A stretch of 64,000 nucleotides of DNA from Portibacter lacus (GCF_021533215.1 NZ_JAJNKA010000002.1:299001-363000); one strand, 5' to 3'; shown: positions 18,073 through 27,411, counted from the first letter of the stretch. Made by a program: numbers and translations. Notes: a model not told the origin generated them from the sequence alone.

Positions 18073-19188
18073 ATGAATATTCTTGTTGTTGAACCTTTTT
18101 ATACGGAAAGTCATAAACATTGGTTAGATCACCTCATTCAATACTCCACTCACAACATTAAAAAACTCACTTTAAAAGGATTTCACTGGAAGTGGAGAAT
18201 GCATGGTGGTGCGGTAACTCTTGCATCTGAATTTTTGCAAATGAATTTCATTCCCGAACTCATCATCTGCACTGACATGCTTGATCTTAGTGTATTTCTT
18301 AGCTTAACTAGAAACAAAAGCCAAGGTATACCTGTCGCTCTTTACTTCCATGAAAACCAACTTTGCTACCCTTGGAGTCCTGATGATCAAGATGTTTCTC
18401 TGAATAGAGATCGCCATTATGCCTTCATCAATTATACTTCTGCACTATCTGCTGACCAGATCTATTTTAACTCCGTGTTTCATAAGAATCAGTTTATTAA
18501 GGATTTAGGTCAATTTTTAAGCGAGTTTCCAGATTATAAGAATTTAGCTACGATTGCAGCAATTGAGAAAAAGTCTGAAGTGCTCTATCTGGGAGTAGAT
18601 TTACAAAAATTTGATCGCTATAAAAATGATTCTCAAAATAAATTGCCTGTTCTCTTATGGAATCATCGCTGGGAATATGATAAAAACCCGAATTTATTCT
18701 TTAATACTTTAATCGAACTAAAAAATGAAGGTTACAAATTTGAATTAATTGTCTTAGGAAGATCCTACCCTAGAGAACCAGATATATTCAAGACAGCTCA
18801 AACTCAACTTGCTACTGAAATTATACACTGGGGTTATGCCGAAAGTTTTTCAGATTATGCAAGGTTATTATGGGCGGCTGACATTGTTCCGATCACATCA
18901 AATCAAGAGTTCTTCGGAATTTCTGCTGTAGAGGCCATTTACTGTAATAATGTTCCACTTCTTCCAAATAGGCTATGTTATCCAGAACATATTGCTGATT
19001 TGAAATGCTTCTATAATACGACCGCAGAATTCAAGAAAAGCTTGGAATTACTTATCCGTTCGCATGGATCTTACCCAAAAATTGACCTCAATAAAATAAA
19101 ATCTTACGATTGGTCGCATCAGATTATCCGATATGATGATGCTTTTTCCGTCCTTTCTTCTAATTTTGCACAAAATATTATCGATTGA
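18073..19188 (+). CDS. tRNA-queuosine alpha-mannosyltransferase-like glycosyltransferase (DUF3524/GTDC1 family)
   Basis: A 371-aa GT-B glycosyltransferase. The N-terminal ~170 residues match the DUF3524 domain of human GTDC1 (QTMAN), with the hallmark strings VEPFYTESHK, FHWKWRMHGGA and LYFHENQLCYPW. The C-terminal half is a GT4-type domain (LLWNHRWEYDKNP, a GWG-like INHWGYAE region and an E-x7-E-like EFFGISAVEA). Human QTMAN mannosylates queuosine at tRNA-Asp; that the bacterial protein does the same is an inference from family membership. A queD gene elsewhere in the window makes queuosine synthesis plausible. Its stop overlaps the TTG start of the downstream methyltransferase. Confidence 0.8.
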   Translation: MNILVVEPFYTESHKHWLDHLIQYSTHNIKKLTLKGFHWKWRMHGGAVTLASEFLQMNFIPELIICTDMLDLSVFLSLTRNKSQGIPVALYFHENQLCYPWSPDDQDVSLNRDRHYAFINYTSALSADQIYFNSVFHKNQFIKDLGQFLSEFPDYKNLATIAAIEKKSEVLYLGVDLQKFDRYKNDSQNKLPVLLWNHRWEYDKNPNLFFNTLIELKNEGYKFELIVLGRSYPREPDIFKTAQTQLATEIIHWGYAESFSDYARLLWAADIVPITSNQEFFGISAVEAIYCNNVPLLPNRLCYPEHIADLKCFYNTTAEFKKSLELLIRSHGSYPKIDLNKIKSYDWSHQIIRYDDAFSVLSSNFAQNIID

Positions 19189-19961
19189 GCGAGGAAGCTA
19201 AAACATATAATCCGGAGACTTATTGGTCCGAAGTTGGAAAAAGAATTCAACAACGTGGCGATGGCAATGTAGTTGCAGGAGACGACACCCCTTATTATCG
19301 TTATAAGCGAGAGCGATTTTTAGAAATGCTTAATAGTGTCAACTTTAGAGATAAAAAAGTAATGGAAATCGGTCATGGACCTGGTGGAAATCTAGCAGAA
19401 GTATTGAAACATAATCCAAGTCAACTGACAGGAGTGGATATTTCTGACACCATGATTTCTCTTGCAAAAGAAAATCTGGGAACAGATAAAATTGAATTTT
19501 ATAAAACAGATGGGATGACTATAGGTTATCCTGACCAATCACAAGAAGTCGTTTTCTCAGCAACCGTATTGCAGCACAATAGTGATGAGGAAATGATGAA
19601 AGCGATGTTTAGAGAAATGTTACGTGTTTCTAGTGACCAAGTCATTATTTTCGAAAGGATAGAAAAGCAGCTCAAAGGAGACGATTTATGCGTAGGAAGA
19701 CCTTCTAGTTACTATGCCGCCGTAGCAGAGAGCGAAGGATTCAAGTTAAAAGAAGCTACTTTTATCAATATTCAAGCGAGCTACTTGGTATGTGGAGCAA
19801 TTCGAAAGTTATTCAATCCGGGAAGCCGTAAAGAAGGAGAAAAGCTAAATGGATTTTCTGTTTTCATGCAAAAAGCAACTTTACCGATTACGAAGGTATT
19901 AGACAAAGTTTTTACCGCTAAGCGAGATCTCGGAAAGTTAGTTTTCGAACGTACATCATGA
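19185..19961 (+). CDS. Class I SAM-dependent methyltransferase
   Basis: A 258-aa methyltransferase. Motif I EIGHGPGGN (around residues 60-68), motif II acidic residue at the end of LTGVDIS, and a YPDQSQEVVFSATVLQH segment form a standard Rossmann-like SAM site. An N-terminal stretch of about 50 residues precedes it. It starts with TTG overlapping the previous stop (ATTGA), and its own stop overlaps the next ATG (ATGA), so the trio is translationally coupled. The substrate is unknown. Methylation of a sugar, lipid or modified nucleoside made by its neighbours is conceivable. Confidence 0.82.
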   Translation: MSEEAKTYNPETYWSEVGKRIQQRGDGNVVAGDDTPYYRYKRERFLEMLNSVNFRDKKVMEIGHGPGGNLAEVLKHNPSQLTGVDISDTMISLAKENLGTDKIEFYKTDGMTIGYPDQSQEVVFSATVLQHNSDEEMMKAMFREMLRVSSDQVIIFERIEKQLKGDDLCVGRPSSYYAAVAESEGFKLKEATFINIQASYLVCGAIRKLFNPGSRKEGEKLNGFSVFMQKATLPITKVLDKVFTAKRDLGKLVFERTS

Positions 19962-21064
19962 GAATCGCTGTAAATACCCGTGTTTTGCTTAAAGGCAGAA
20001 TGGAAGGTGTGTGCAGGTACATTCATGAAACGACCAAAAGAATGGTTCGTAATCATCCAGAAGATGAATTCATCTTTCTATTCGATAGGACATTTCATCC
20101 GTCATTTATATACGGACCGAATGTTACGCCTGTAGTGATACCTCCACCGACCAGAGATCCGATCTTATGGAAAATCTGGTTCGACTTTTCAGTACCGAGA
20201 GCTTTAAAGAAATACAATGCTGATGTCTTCTTATCAGGAGACACCTATCTAAGTATGAAAACGGAAGTTCCCACCGTTCTAATTTCCCATGATATTGCTT
20301 ATGCTCATTTTCCAGAACACTTACCTAACCGAGTGCTAAAATATTACCAGAATAACTTCCCCGACTTCCATCAAAAAGCTGAGCAAATTGTAGCTGTTTC
20401 TTCTTTCACCAAGGATGACATTATCTCAGAATACAACTTAGAGTCTTCTAAGGTGTCTGTTGCATACAATGCCACACCAGATGGGTTTTCTCCATTTACG
20501 GAGGATGAGAAAAGATTAGTTAGAAAGAAACATGCTGGAGGATCACCATTTTTCATATATGTAGGTTCCTTACATCCAAGAAAAAACATTGGAAACTTAA
20601 TCAAAGGGTTTCTCGAATTTAAGCAGAAAAACAAGACACATAAATTGATATTGCTAGGTCGGAAAGCTTGGAATTTCGAAGAATATGAAAAGATGATTGA
20701 TGCATCACCAGACATCATATTTTTGGATGGAAACCAGTTTGATCCCAGAGAAGTTCTGCCTGCAGCTTCAGGTCTAGCTTACATATCTTTGCACGAAGGA
20801 TTCGGTATTCCTATATTAGAGGGAATGAGCGCTGGTGTTCCTGTTATTACATCTAGTGTCACAAGTATGCCAGAGGTCGCTGGCAAGGCTGCTATTTTAG
20901 TCAATCCTAATTCGACTTCGGAAATTGCATTCGCTTTACAAGAAATAGCGGATAACGATCAATCAGAAATGATCAAGAAAGGCTTTGAAAATACTAAGCG
21001 ATTTAACTGGGATAAGAGTGCAGCTACTATTTATGATGCCATTAAAAAGACTCAAAAGAAATAG
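19958..21064 (+). CDS. Glycosyltransferase family 4 protein
   Basis: A 368-aa GT-B glycosyltransferase of family GT4. Seen: the N-terminal KGRMEGVCRYIHE glycine-rich loop, VAVSSFTKDDI marking the end of the first domain, FIYVGSLHPRKN opening the C-terminal domain, and the donor-binding E-x7-E motif EGFGIPILEGMSAGVP followed by SSVTSMPEVAGKAAILVNP. GT4 enzymes retain configuration and usually transfer mannose, glucose or GlcNAc to lipids or polysaccharides. The acceptor cannot be told. It is the last gene of the coupled trio. Three bases separate it from the convergent lipoprotein gene. Confidence 0.88.
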   Translation: MRIAVNTRVLLKGRMEGVCRYIHETTKRMVRNHPEDEFIFLFDRTFHPSFIYGPNVTPVVIPPPTRDPILWKIWFDFSVPRALKKYNADVFLSGDTYLSMKTEVPTVLISHDIAYAHFPEHLPNRVLKYYQNNFPDFHQKAEQIVAVSSFTKDDIISEYNLESSKVSVAYNATPDGFSPFTEDEKRLVRKKHAGGSPFFIYVGSLHPRKNIGNLIKGFLEFKQKNKTHKLILLGRKAWNFEEYEKMIDASPDIIFLDGNQFDPREVLPAASGLAYISLHEGFGIPILEGMSAGVPVITSSVTSMPEVAGKAAILVNPNSTSEIAFALQEIADNDQSEMIKKGFENTKRFNWDKSAATIYDAIKKTQKK

Positions 21065-21067
21065 TCT

Positions 21068-21532
21068 CTAATTATTAAGTTTTTCTATCACTTCTAAAAC
21101 TTCTGCTGCATAATCTTGAAGATACTCTGGGTTTGATTCTATATCGGAATCCACTTGCCATTCTTTCTTATCTGCTCCATCGAAATATCTCAGCAAAATA
21201 ATATCTTGATCTACACAACCAGGACATCCAAAACTCATTTCGGTCGTTTCTTTCAATTTGTCTGGAATATCTTGATATAATTTTAATGCTTCTTCATATT
21301 TATCTGTAGGAAGAGGATCGCTTTCGAATACTAAGTCATCACCTGGAAGATATCGATCCATATCATCTGCATACAACTTTCCGCCTTCTATTTTGAATAA
21401 GGTAGTACAATTGCTAGCGCAAAATCCATTAAACTTTCCAAAAACTAAATACTCATCGTTCTCTAATTTTGCTGCTTTTTCACAAGACCAGATAAACATT
21501 GACAATCCAAGAAATAGAATGATCTTTTTCAT
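21068..21532 (-). CDS. Hypothetical lipoprotein
   Basis: A 154-aa protein with a lipoprotein signal (hydrophobic run, lipobox FIWSC, Cys17). The mature part holds two further Cys pairs (FCASNC near residue 38 and FGCPGC near residue 103), which may form disulfides or bind metal. I recognise no named domain. It lies between the glycosyltransferase (convergent) and lgt (same strand, 72 bp upstream) and is probably monocistronic or a weak tail of the lgt transcript. Confidence 0.65.
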   Translation of the reverse strand: MKKIILFLGLSMFIWSCEKAAKLENDEYLVFGKFNGFCASNCTTLFKIEGGKLYADDMDRYLPGDDLVFESDPLPTDKYEEALKLYQDIPDKLKETTEMSFGCPGCVDQDIILLRYFDGADKKEWQVDSDIESNPEYLQDYAAEVLEVIEKLNN

Positions 21533-21604
21533 AATAGAGGTTTATACTACATAAGACGAAATTCAAGCCCATTTCGTTGGTTCGAAAACGAAAATAATTG
21601 CAAC

Positions 21605-22831
21605 TTATTCTCGCCGAACTCCAAATTTTCTTAGATATAACACGCCGGCTATTCCAATAAAAAACAAACCTAGTCCAATGAATTGAGACATGGACCAATT
21701 AACGCCAAGTATATTGTAGTGTTCATTTACTCTAATCGCTTCTATAAAAAATCGTTCGATTCCATTGAAAATTAAATAAATGAAAAACAACATGCCTATG
21801 ATTTTTACTCTTTTTCGGATCACCCAAAGAATGATAAAGATTATGGAGGCAAGTACAGCTTCATAAAGTGGTGTTGGAAAAACAGCTTTCACCAACCTGG
21901 TACAATGCTCAGGGATCTGCCCTCCTGCTGCAACTAGTCCACCACAATCTGGAATTTGCTCTCCGCCATAAAAAGTATTTCCAGTCACTGGATCTGTATT
22001 CATACTATTAATCACATTATGAGGATAATCATAAGCCCATGCCCAATCAGGAAGAATAAACCATCCTGGCTTAGCAAGCTCATTCACAATTCCCCAGTCA
22101 CCATCACCAGAAAACTGACAACCTAACCGCCCGACTGCATATCCAATAATCAAGGAAGGCGCAACGGCATCCATCATGTATATCGGCTTAATTCCTCTTT
22201 TTTTCACATAAAAATAAACCACTATAAATGCTAGAATTAATCCGCCATATATCGTTAGCCCGCTTCCAGATATCAACTGCCCTATTGGATCTTTTAAAAA
22301 ATCCTCCATGTTCTCCAAAATTGAAAATAACCTTGACCCAATAATTCCTGAAATGGCAGCAACAATCGTAATATCAGGAACGCGCTCATGCGGCATCACA
22401 ATTTTCTCTATCGTCTTAGGCTCGATTAACTTGTCTTTATGTAATTCATAAAATCTCCAAGACCCTAAAATTAAAAGACCAAGAACTCCTCCGATCCAAC
22501 TTCCTGTAGTTGATAAAACCACTCCTGCGGCATCAACTTTAAATTCTGCGAAATTATTAACCACATAAAGTATCTTGAACCCCAAAACAAACCCAAGTAG
22601 CGCACTTAATAGAATCGGCATCAATTCTGGTCCTTTTCCAACTACTTCCTTTTCCTTTATACCTTCGAATATCCCTTCTTTTTCGTATCGCCTAAACTCA
22701 AGATAAAGCACATAACCACTGACTACAACAGCAAGTGTCAAAAACAAACCAAAGGTCTGAATGACAGAAAAAGCATTATCTACAGGAGTGCCGAAAAGGT
22801 CATGTAGAATGTAAGATAAGTCAGGATACAT
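21605..22831 (-). CDS. lgt: Prolipoprotein diacylglyceryl transferase
   Basis: Transfers diacylglycerol from phosphatidylglycerol to the lipobox Cys of prolipoproteins in the inner membrane. Polytopic. Seen: the YGGLILAF segment, the signature around Arg in VGRLGCQFSGDGDWG, and the late FPTPLYE and GIERFFIEAIR motifs. At 408 aa it is longer than the roughly 270-300 aa of proteobacterial Lgt. The excess is an N-terminal TM extension plus a loop of about 50 residues after the signature (between YDYPHN and FPTPLYE, with two Cys). Longer Lgt forms are common in this phylum. Confidence 0.92.
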   Translation of the reverse strand: MYPDLSYILHDLFGTPVDNAFSVIQTFGLFLTLAVVVSGYVLYLEFRRYEKEGIFEGIKEKEVVGKGPELMPILLSALLGFVLGFKILYVVNNFAEFKVDAAGVVLSTTGSWIGGVLGLLILGSWRFYELHKDKLIEPKTIEKIVMPHERVPDITIVAAISGIIGSRLFSILENMEDFLKDPIGQLISGSGLTIYGGLILAFIVVYFYVKKRGIKPIYMMDAVAPSLIIGYAVGRLGCQFSGDGDWGIVNELAKPGWFILPDWAWAYDYPHNVINSMNTDPVTGNTFYGGEQIPDCGGLVAAGGQIPEHCTRLVKAVFPTPLYEAVLASIIFIILWVIRKRVKIIGMLFFIYLIFNGIERFFIEAIRVNEHYNILGVNWSMSQFIGLGLFFIGIAGVLYLRKFGVRRE

Positions 22832-22883
22832 AAATTATTTTTTGTAAATTATGATGTAAAAATAGCAAATGCATGACATAAGT

Positions 22884-22909
22884 GGCATAGAATATGCCCT
22901 ACATGTAGG
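22884..22909. promoter_or_regulatory. Adjacent palindromes in the lgt / OMP divergent region
   Basis: A 6-bp inverted repeat with 3-bp loop (GGCATA-GAA-TATGCC, 22884-22898) runs directly into a perfect 12-bp palindrome CCTACATGTAGG (22898-22909). They lie midway between the divergent lgt and outer-membrane protein starts. Two operators or a hairpin are possible; the binding protein is unknown. Confidence 0.4.
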
Positions 22910-22985
22910 TGAGCGGAGATTTTTAAACGTCTATAGTAGTAGTTCCCCCTTTGAACCACTTTATTTTCCGCTCAAACTATAATTT

Positions 22986-23549
22986 ATGAAAAAATTAGTG
23001 GCTGCCCTTTTCTTGGTTTTTATTTGTACTCTTTCTTATGGACAAGGAGGAGCTAAAATATATACTGGGCTTACTACATTAAACAATACAAATACGAATA
23101 TAACTGGTGAGGGTTTATCTCATTACGGATATTCTGTAGGTATTCGTGCCCGCCTAAAAGATGGCTCTTTCGTGGCAGGTCCTGGATTCAAATACACCAG
23201 GTTTTCTATGATGCCTTCTTCGAATGCAAACTTTTTCAATAAAGAAGAGAACTACCACTTGCTTTCTATGCCTTTTAATATTGGCCTTGAATATAGATTA
23301 GCATATATTCTCAAGTTAAGAATGTATACTGGTGCAGATGCTCATTACTTTTGGAAAATCGACAAAAACGCAAGAGACATCAATTTCGATTATGTCAATG
23401 ATTATTTTTTCGGCGCCCACGCTGGAATTGGAATAGATATATACTGGATAACATTAGATGTGACCTACGAATATGGACTTTCTAATGCGCACAAGTATGA
23501 TGATTCTAAGTATAATTGGTTAACTTTTACTGCAGGATTTTTCTTCTAA
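22986..23549 (+). CDS. Small outer-membrane beta-barrel protein
   Basis: A 187-aa protein with a clear signal peptide (MKKLVAALFLVFICTLSYG, cleavage near GQG). The remainder is a series of amphipathic strands with aromatic girdles (YGYSVGIRARL, GPGFKYTRF, NIGLEYRLAY, GAHAGIGIDIYW, TFTAGFFF), ending in Phe as barrels recognised by the BAM complex do. It is most likely an 8-stranded barrel (PorT/OmpA-like group), function unknown. It is monocistronic, convergent with the hydroxyproline gene cluster. Confidence 0.75.
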   Translation: MKKLVAALFLVFICTLSYGQGGAKIYTGLTTLNNTNTNITGEGLSHYGYSVGIRARLKDGSFVAGPGFKYTRFSMMPSSNANFFNKEENYHLLSMPFNIGLEYRLAYILKLRMYTGADAHYFWKIDKNARDINFDYVNDYFFGAHAGIGIDIYWITLDVTYEYGLSNAHKYDDSKYNWLTFTAGFFF

Positions 23550-23571
23550 AACTTTAACGTGCGTTAAAGTT
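23550..23571. terminator. Bidirectional hairpin between convergent genes
   Basis: A perfect 9-10 bp inverted repeat (AACTTTAACG / CGTTAAAGTT, minimal loop) begins just after the stop of the outer-membrane protein and lies before the end of the convergent oxidase gene. It lacks a strong T tract and is best read as a shared weak terminator. Confidence 0.5.
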
Positions 23572-23601
23572 AATTCTCTTGCAAGAAGTTAAGATCAAGA
23601 T

Positions 23602-24849
23602 CTACCGTTCTATCTTCATTAGTTCTACTTCAAGAGAAGTAGGCAATCCAAGAAGGATTTCACTGACTAATTTCCCAGTTCCAGGTCCTAAGCTCATGCC
23701 CATCATTCCATGTCCGGTTGCAACTGTCAAGTTATTCAACTGACTAGACCTTCCCACATACGGAACACCGTCAAAACTCAAAGGCCTATATCCTGTCCAT
23801 ATTTGTTGCTGATCTGCTGGCAGAGATGTCTTGATCTCAGGAAAATATCTTGGAACTGCATCTAAAAAACCTTGCACTCTTTTCTTGTTAATACCAGTAG
23901 AAATTCCACTAATCTCAAGTGTCCCCGTAATTCTTAAGTCACTCGCCATAGGAGTAATCGCAACTTTTTCATCTGTAAGGATGGAAGGAATAGAGGGTTT
24001 TAGGTCAATGTTTTTCTGCGTAATTGAATATCCTTTTCCATCTTCTAAAAGTAATTTAACACCTAATTGCTTTAAGATTTTCCAAGACCATGTTCCAGCT
24101 GTAACCACTAGTTGATCAATGCTTCGTATTCCACCGTTATCTAATCTGATTTCCTTTACCTTATTATTTTGAACTACACCGCCGACGACTCGGTCCTGAA
24201 TAAAGGTAACACCCTTGCTTTTCAACAGGCTAATCATTTCACTCATGAAACGATTAGAATATAAATGCGCATCTCCTGGATAATAAACTCCACCTAATAC
24301 CTCTATCTCTACATTTGGATTCAATGCTTGAACACCTTGCTGATCCAAAATCTCTACTTTTAACCCAAGCTGTTCAGCATGTTCGGCGATTTCAACCTCT
24401 TCATTTTTGCTCTTTTCGTTCTTATAGAGCATCAGAAGTCCTTGTTCCTTGAAATCAAACTCAAGCTGTTCTTCCTTATAGATTTTCTTATATTCTTGCT
24501 TACTTAGCTCGTTATATTGCCAAATCAGTTTTTGACTATTTTCAACATGTGCCGTATTACAAGATTTATTAAACCTCCACAACCATTGTAAGAGTCGGAG
24601 GTCCATTCTAGGTCTTATGTAGAAAGGACTGGAGGAATCAAACATCCACTTCATCCCTTTCGCTATAATCCCAGGAGAAGCCATCGGCATAAAATGCGAA
24701 GGCACAACCATCCCCGCATTTCCATAGGAAGTCCCTGCATCACTGAAGGTTGGATCTATGATTTCAATTTCAAAACCTGACTTTTGTAGGTAGAAAGCGG
24801 AACAAATCCCATTCACTCCTCCGCCAATAATTGTTACTTTTTTGCTCAT
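23602..24849 (-). CDS. cis-4-hydroxy-D-proline dehydrogenase (FAD-dependent, DadA-like)
   Basis: A 415-aa DAO-family flavoprotein: N-terminal GGGVNGICSAFYLQ FAD motif (residues 8-21), the SYGNAGMV segment typical of D-amino acid dehydrogenases, and C-terminal GYRPLSFDGVPYVG and GHGMMGMSLGPGTG. By sequence alone it is a D-amino acid dehydrogenase. The neighbours (epimerase, ketoglutarate semialdehyde dehydrogenase, DHDPS-family deaminase) make cis-4-hydroxy-D-proline, oxidised to 1-pyrroline-4-hydroxy-2-carboxylate, by far the most likely substrate. It is the last gene of the cluster, 13 bp after the epimerase. Electrons probably go to the quinone pool. Confidence 0.87.
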   Translation of the reverse strand: MSKKVTIIGGGVNGICSAFYLQKSGFEIEIIDPTFSDAGTSYGNAGMVVPSHFMPMASPGIIAKGMKWMFDSSSPFYIRPRMDLRLLQWLWRFNKSCNTAHVENSQKLIWQYNELSKQEYKKIYKEEQLEFDFKEQGLLMLYKNEKSKNEEVEIAEHAEQLGLKVEILDQQGVQALNPNVEIEVLGGVYYPGDAHLYSNRFMSEMISLLKSKGVTFIQDRVVGGVVQNNKVKEIRLDNGGIRSIDQLVVTAGTWSWKILKQLGVKLLLEDGKGYSITQKNIDLKPSIPSILTDEKVAITPMASDLRITGTLEISGISTGINKKRVQGFLDAVPRYFPEIKTSLPADQQQIWTGYRPLSFDGVPYVGRSSQLNNLTVATGHGMMGMSLGPGTGKLVSEILLGLPTSLEVELMKIER

Positions 24850-24862
24850 ATCAATTAAAAAC

Positions 24863-25864
24863 CTATACTACCTGAAATCCATAAGCATAAGGATCATCTT
24901 CGTCATCAATTAATATGGTATTGTACCCTGTTATGCGAGCCCAACCTTCTATTCCTGGATAGATTGCTTCGTAAGGACCACATTTTGTCCTACCTTCTAT
25001 CGTTCCTATAAATTTACTCCCGATAATACTCTCATGAATAAAATGATCGCCTTCGGAAAGTTTACCTTTTGCAGCCCACTGAGCCATTCTTGCACTCGTT
25101 CCTGTTCCACACGGTGAGCGATCTATCGCTTTATCTCCATAAAACACTGCATTCCTTGCTGTAGATTCTGAATCTAATGTATCACCAGTCCACAGCAAAT
25201 GACTTAATCCATTAATCTTAGGATCTTCCGGATGAAGGAATTCGTATTTCTCATTGAGTCTTTGTCTAATAATCGGGCTCCATCTAATTAAGTCTCCTGC
25301 CGTATAATCTTGAATACCTGAAAAGTTTTCATGCGGGTCTACAATGGCATAAAAATTTCCACCATAAGCCACATCTACCTTTAATGTTCCTAGATCTGGA
25401 CATTCGACGACTAAATTTTCCTTGTACAGAAAGGATGCTACATTGACCAACTTCACTGACTTCACCTTTCCACCTTCTTCGCGGTACGTAATTTTTACTA
25501 ATCCAGCGGGAGTTTCAATATTGAGCTTTCCCTTAACTTTAGGAATCACAAGTCCTTCTTCTATTGCAATCGTAACTGTCCCAATGGTGCCGTGACCACA
25601 CATCGGCAGGCAACCTGAAGTTTCAATAAATAGAACAGCAATATCATTCGCTGGATCAGATGGTGGATACAAGATACTTCCAGACATCATATCGTGTCCT
25701 CTCGGTTCAAACATTAATCCCTTCCGTATCCAATCAAATTCCTTCAGAAAATGCATTCGCTTTTCGCCCATATTCTGCCCTTCTAAAAGAGGACCACCTC
25801 CAGCAACTAATCGGACTGGATTTCCGCAAGTGTGAGCATCAACACAAAAGAACTTCTTTTTCAT
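24863..25864 (-). CDS. 4-hydroxyproline 2-epimerase (proline racemase family)
   Basis: Interconverts trans-4-hydroxy-L-proline and cis-4-hydroxy-D-proline. It is 333 aa. Both catalytic thiols are present, Cys89 in LPMCGHGTIG and Cys252 in DRSPCGTGTSARM, so it is a true epimerase rather than a dehydratase (which has Thr/Ser in place of one Cys). The N-terminal DAHTCGNPVRLV and the final GWARITG segments are family hallmarks. Its start overlaps the stop of the aldehyde dehydrogenase gene by one base. In this context it begins the pathway. Confidence 0.93.
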   Translation of the reverse strand: MKKKFFCVDAHTCGNPVRLVAGGGPLLEGQNMGEKRMHFLKEFDWIRKGLMFEPRGHDMMSGSILYPPSDPANDIAVLFIETSGCLPMCGHGTIGTVTIAIEEGLVIPKVKGKLNIETPAGLVKITYREEGGKVKSVKLVNVASFLYKENLVVECPDLGTLKVDVAYGGNFYAIVDPHENFSGIQDYTAGDLIRWSPIIRQRLNEKYEFLHPEDPKINGLSHLLWTGDTLDSESTARNAVFYGDKAIDRSPCGTGTSARMAQWAAKGKLSEGDHFIHESIIGSKFIGTIEGRTKCGPYEAIYPGIEGWARITGYNTILIDDEDDPYAYGFQVV

Positions 25865-27411
25865 TATTTATATTCACCATTTTCTAATCTCCGAATACCA
25901 AGTGGATTTGCTTCTTTCAATGCATCTGGCAGCAATTCATCTGGAAATCCTTGGTAACATACAGGTCTCACAAATCTATAAATGGCATTACCACCTACGG
26001 ATGTAAATCGCGGATCCGTAGTTGCTGGAAAAGGTCCTCCATGATTCATCGCTTCGCATACAGCGACACCAGTTGGCATGCCATTAATTATTATTCTTCC
26101 TACTTTGCTCGCAGCTATTTCCAATAAATCATTGGCTTTAATTATCTCATCTGCTTCGCCAATAATAGAAGCAGTTAACTGACCTTCCATTTGAGAAGCT
26201 ACCTCCTTCATTTCACTTTGATTTTCACAAACCACCATAATCGTAAAAGGGCCAAAAACCTCTTGGCTTAGTTTTGGATTTTTGCTATAATCAGCATAAC
26301 TAACCTCTAGTAGGCACGGGTGTGCACTAAGAGACGCTTTATCATCATCGATCTCAATGTATTTAATCTTCACCCCGCTTTCCTGAGATTTAGAATACTT
26401 CGCTTTATTATAATTAGCATGAATACCTTTGTTCAGCATGGTAGCAGCTTGCAGTCTGCTGAACGCATCAACTAATTGATCTGAAAATGCAGTTAGAAAT
26501 TCATTTCGTTCAACAACAATAATTCCAGGGTTAGTACAAAATTGACCTGCACCTAGATTTACTGAAGAAGCAATTGCTTCAGCCCACGAAGTTGTTTTTT
26601 TCTCCATCGCTTGAGGCAAAACAAAAATCGGATTCACGCTCCCCATTTCAGAAAAAACAGGTATAGGGTGAGGTCTTGACTGCGCTAAATCATACAGTGC
26701 TTTTCCTCCTCCATAAGATCCTGTAAATGCAACAGCTTGCACATCTGGATGCTTCACTAGATAACTTCCAAGTTCATATCCAGCACCATTTAAGGATGAG
26801 AATACACCATCTGGAAGTCCACATTCTATCGCTGCCGCCATGATACATTCTGCTACTAAATTGTTAGTTCCTAGGTGTGACTCATGCGCCTTAACAATAA
26901 CCGGACATCCAGATGCTAATGCTGAAGCAGTATCACCACCTGCAGTAGAAAATGCTAGTGGAAAATTACTTGCTGTGAAAACAACAACAGGGCCTAGCGG
27001 TTGTAAGCACTGACGAATATCTACATCACCTCGATCTACAATAGCATTCACCCATGATCCTTCTTCTATTTTATCTGCGAAAAATCGAAGTTGACCACAA
27101 GTCCTTCCTCGCTCTCCAGTAACACGACCTTCAGGAAGGCCACTTTCTGCAACAACTCTATCTATAAGTTTCGAAGAAAGCTTTTCAATATTATCAGCAA
27201 TAGTCCTCAAGAATAAGGCTTTCTTTGAACTTGGCAAGTTCGCATATTCACGAGCAACAGCTTTCGCTTTTTGAATTGCCTCATCAGCCTCTTCAGTTGT
27301 TGCTACGTGAAATTCACCTTCTAACTGTTCTTGGTTTTTTGGATTAGACGCTTGAATGGTTTTATCATTTAGCGCGCTAATTTTTTTTCCGATAATATTA
27401 TATCCGATCAT
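25864..27411 (-). CDS. 2,5-dioxovalerate (alpha-ketoglutaric semialdehyde) dehydrogenase
   Basis: A 515-aa aldehyde dehydrogenase of the NADP-type family that oxidises alpha-ketoglutarate semialdehyde to alpha-ketoglutarate. Seen: FTASNFPLAFSTAGGDTASALASGCPV, cofactor loop FTGSYGGGKALY, catalytic Glu in FSEMGSVNP, catalytic Cys in GAGQFCTNPG, and EVFGPFTI. The substrate assignment rests on the close match to the KGSADH subgroup and on the hydroxyproline neighbours. It is the second gene, 66 bp after the deaminase, and overlaps the epimerase by one base. Confidence 0.92.
   Translation of the reverse strand: MIGYNIIGKKISALNDKTIQASNPKNQEQLEGEFHVATTEEADEAIQKAKAVAREYANLPSSKKALFLRTIADNIEKLSSKLIDRVVAESGLPEGRVTGERGRTCGQLRFFADKIEEGSWVNAIVDRGDVDIRQCLQPLGPVVVFTASNFPLAFSTAGGDTASALASGCPVIVKAHESHLGTNNLVAECIMAAAIECGLPDGVFSSLNGAGYELGSYLVKHPDVQAVAFTGSYGGGKALYDLAQSRPHPIPVFSEMGSVNPIFVLPQAMEKKTTSWAEAIASSVNLGAGQFCTNPGIIVVERNEFLTAFSDQLVDAFSRLQAATMLNKGIHANYNKAKYSKSQESGVKIKYIEIDDDKASLSAHPCLLEVSYADYSKNPKLSQEVFGPFTIMVVCENQSEMKEVASQMEGQLTASIIGEADEIIKANDLLEIAASKVGRIIINGMPTGVAVCEAMNHGGPFPATTDPRFTSVGGNAIYRFVRPVCYQGFPDELLPDALKEANPLGIRRLENGEYK

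Noticed and set aside
21554-21580. tRNA-like GGTTCGAAA string
   Set aside because: No acceptor stem, anticodon arm or CCA context can be built around it; the same holds for the similar string near 9650.
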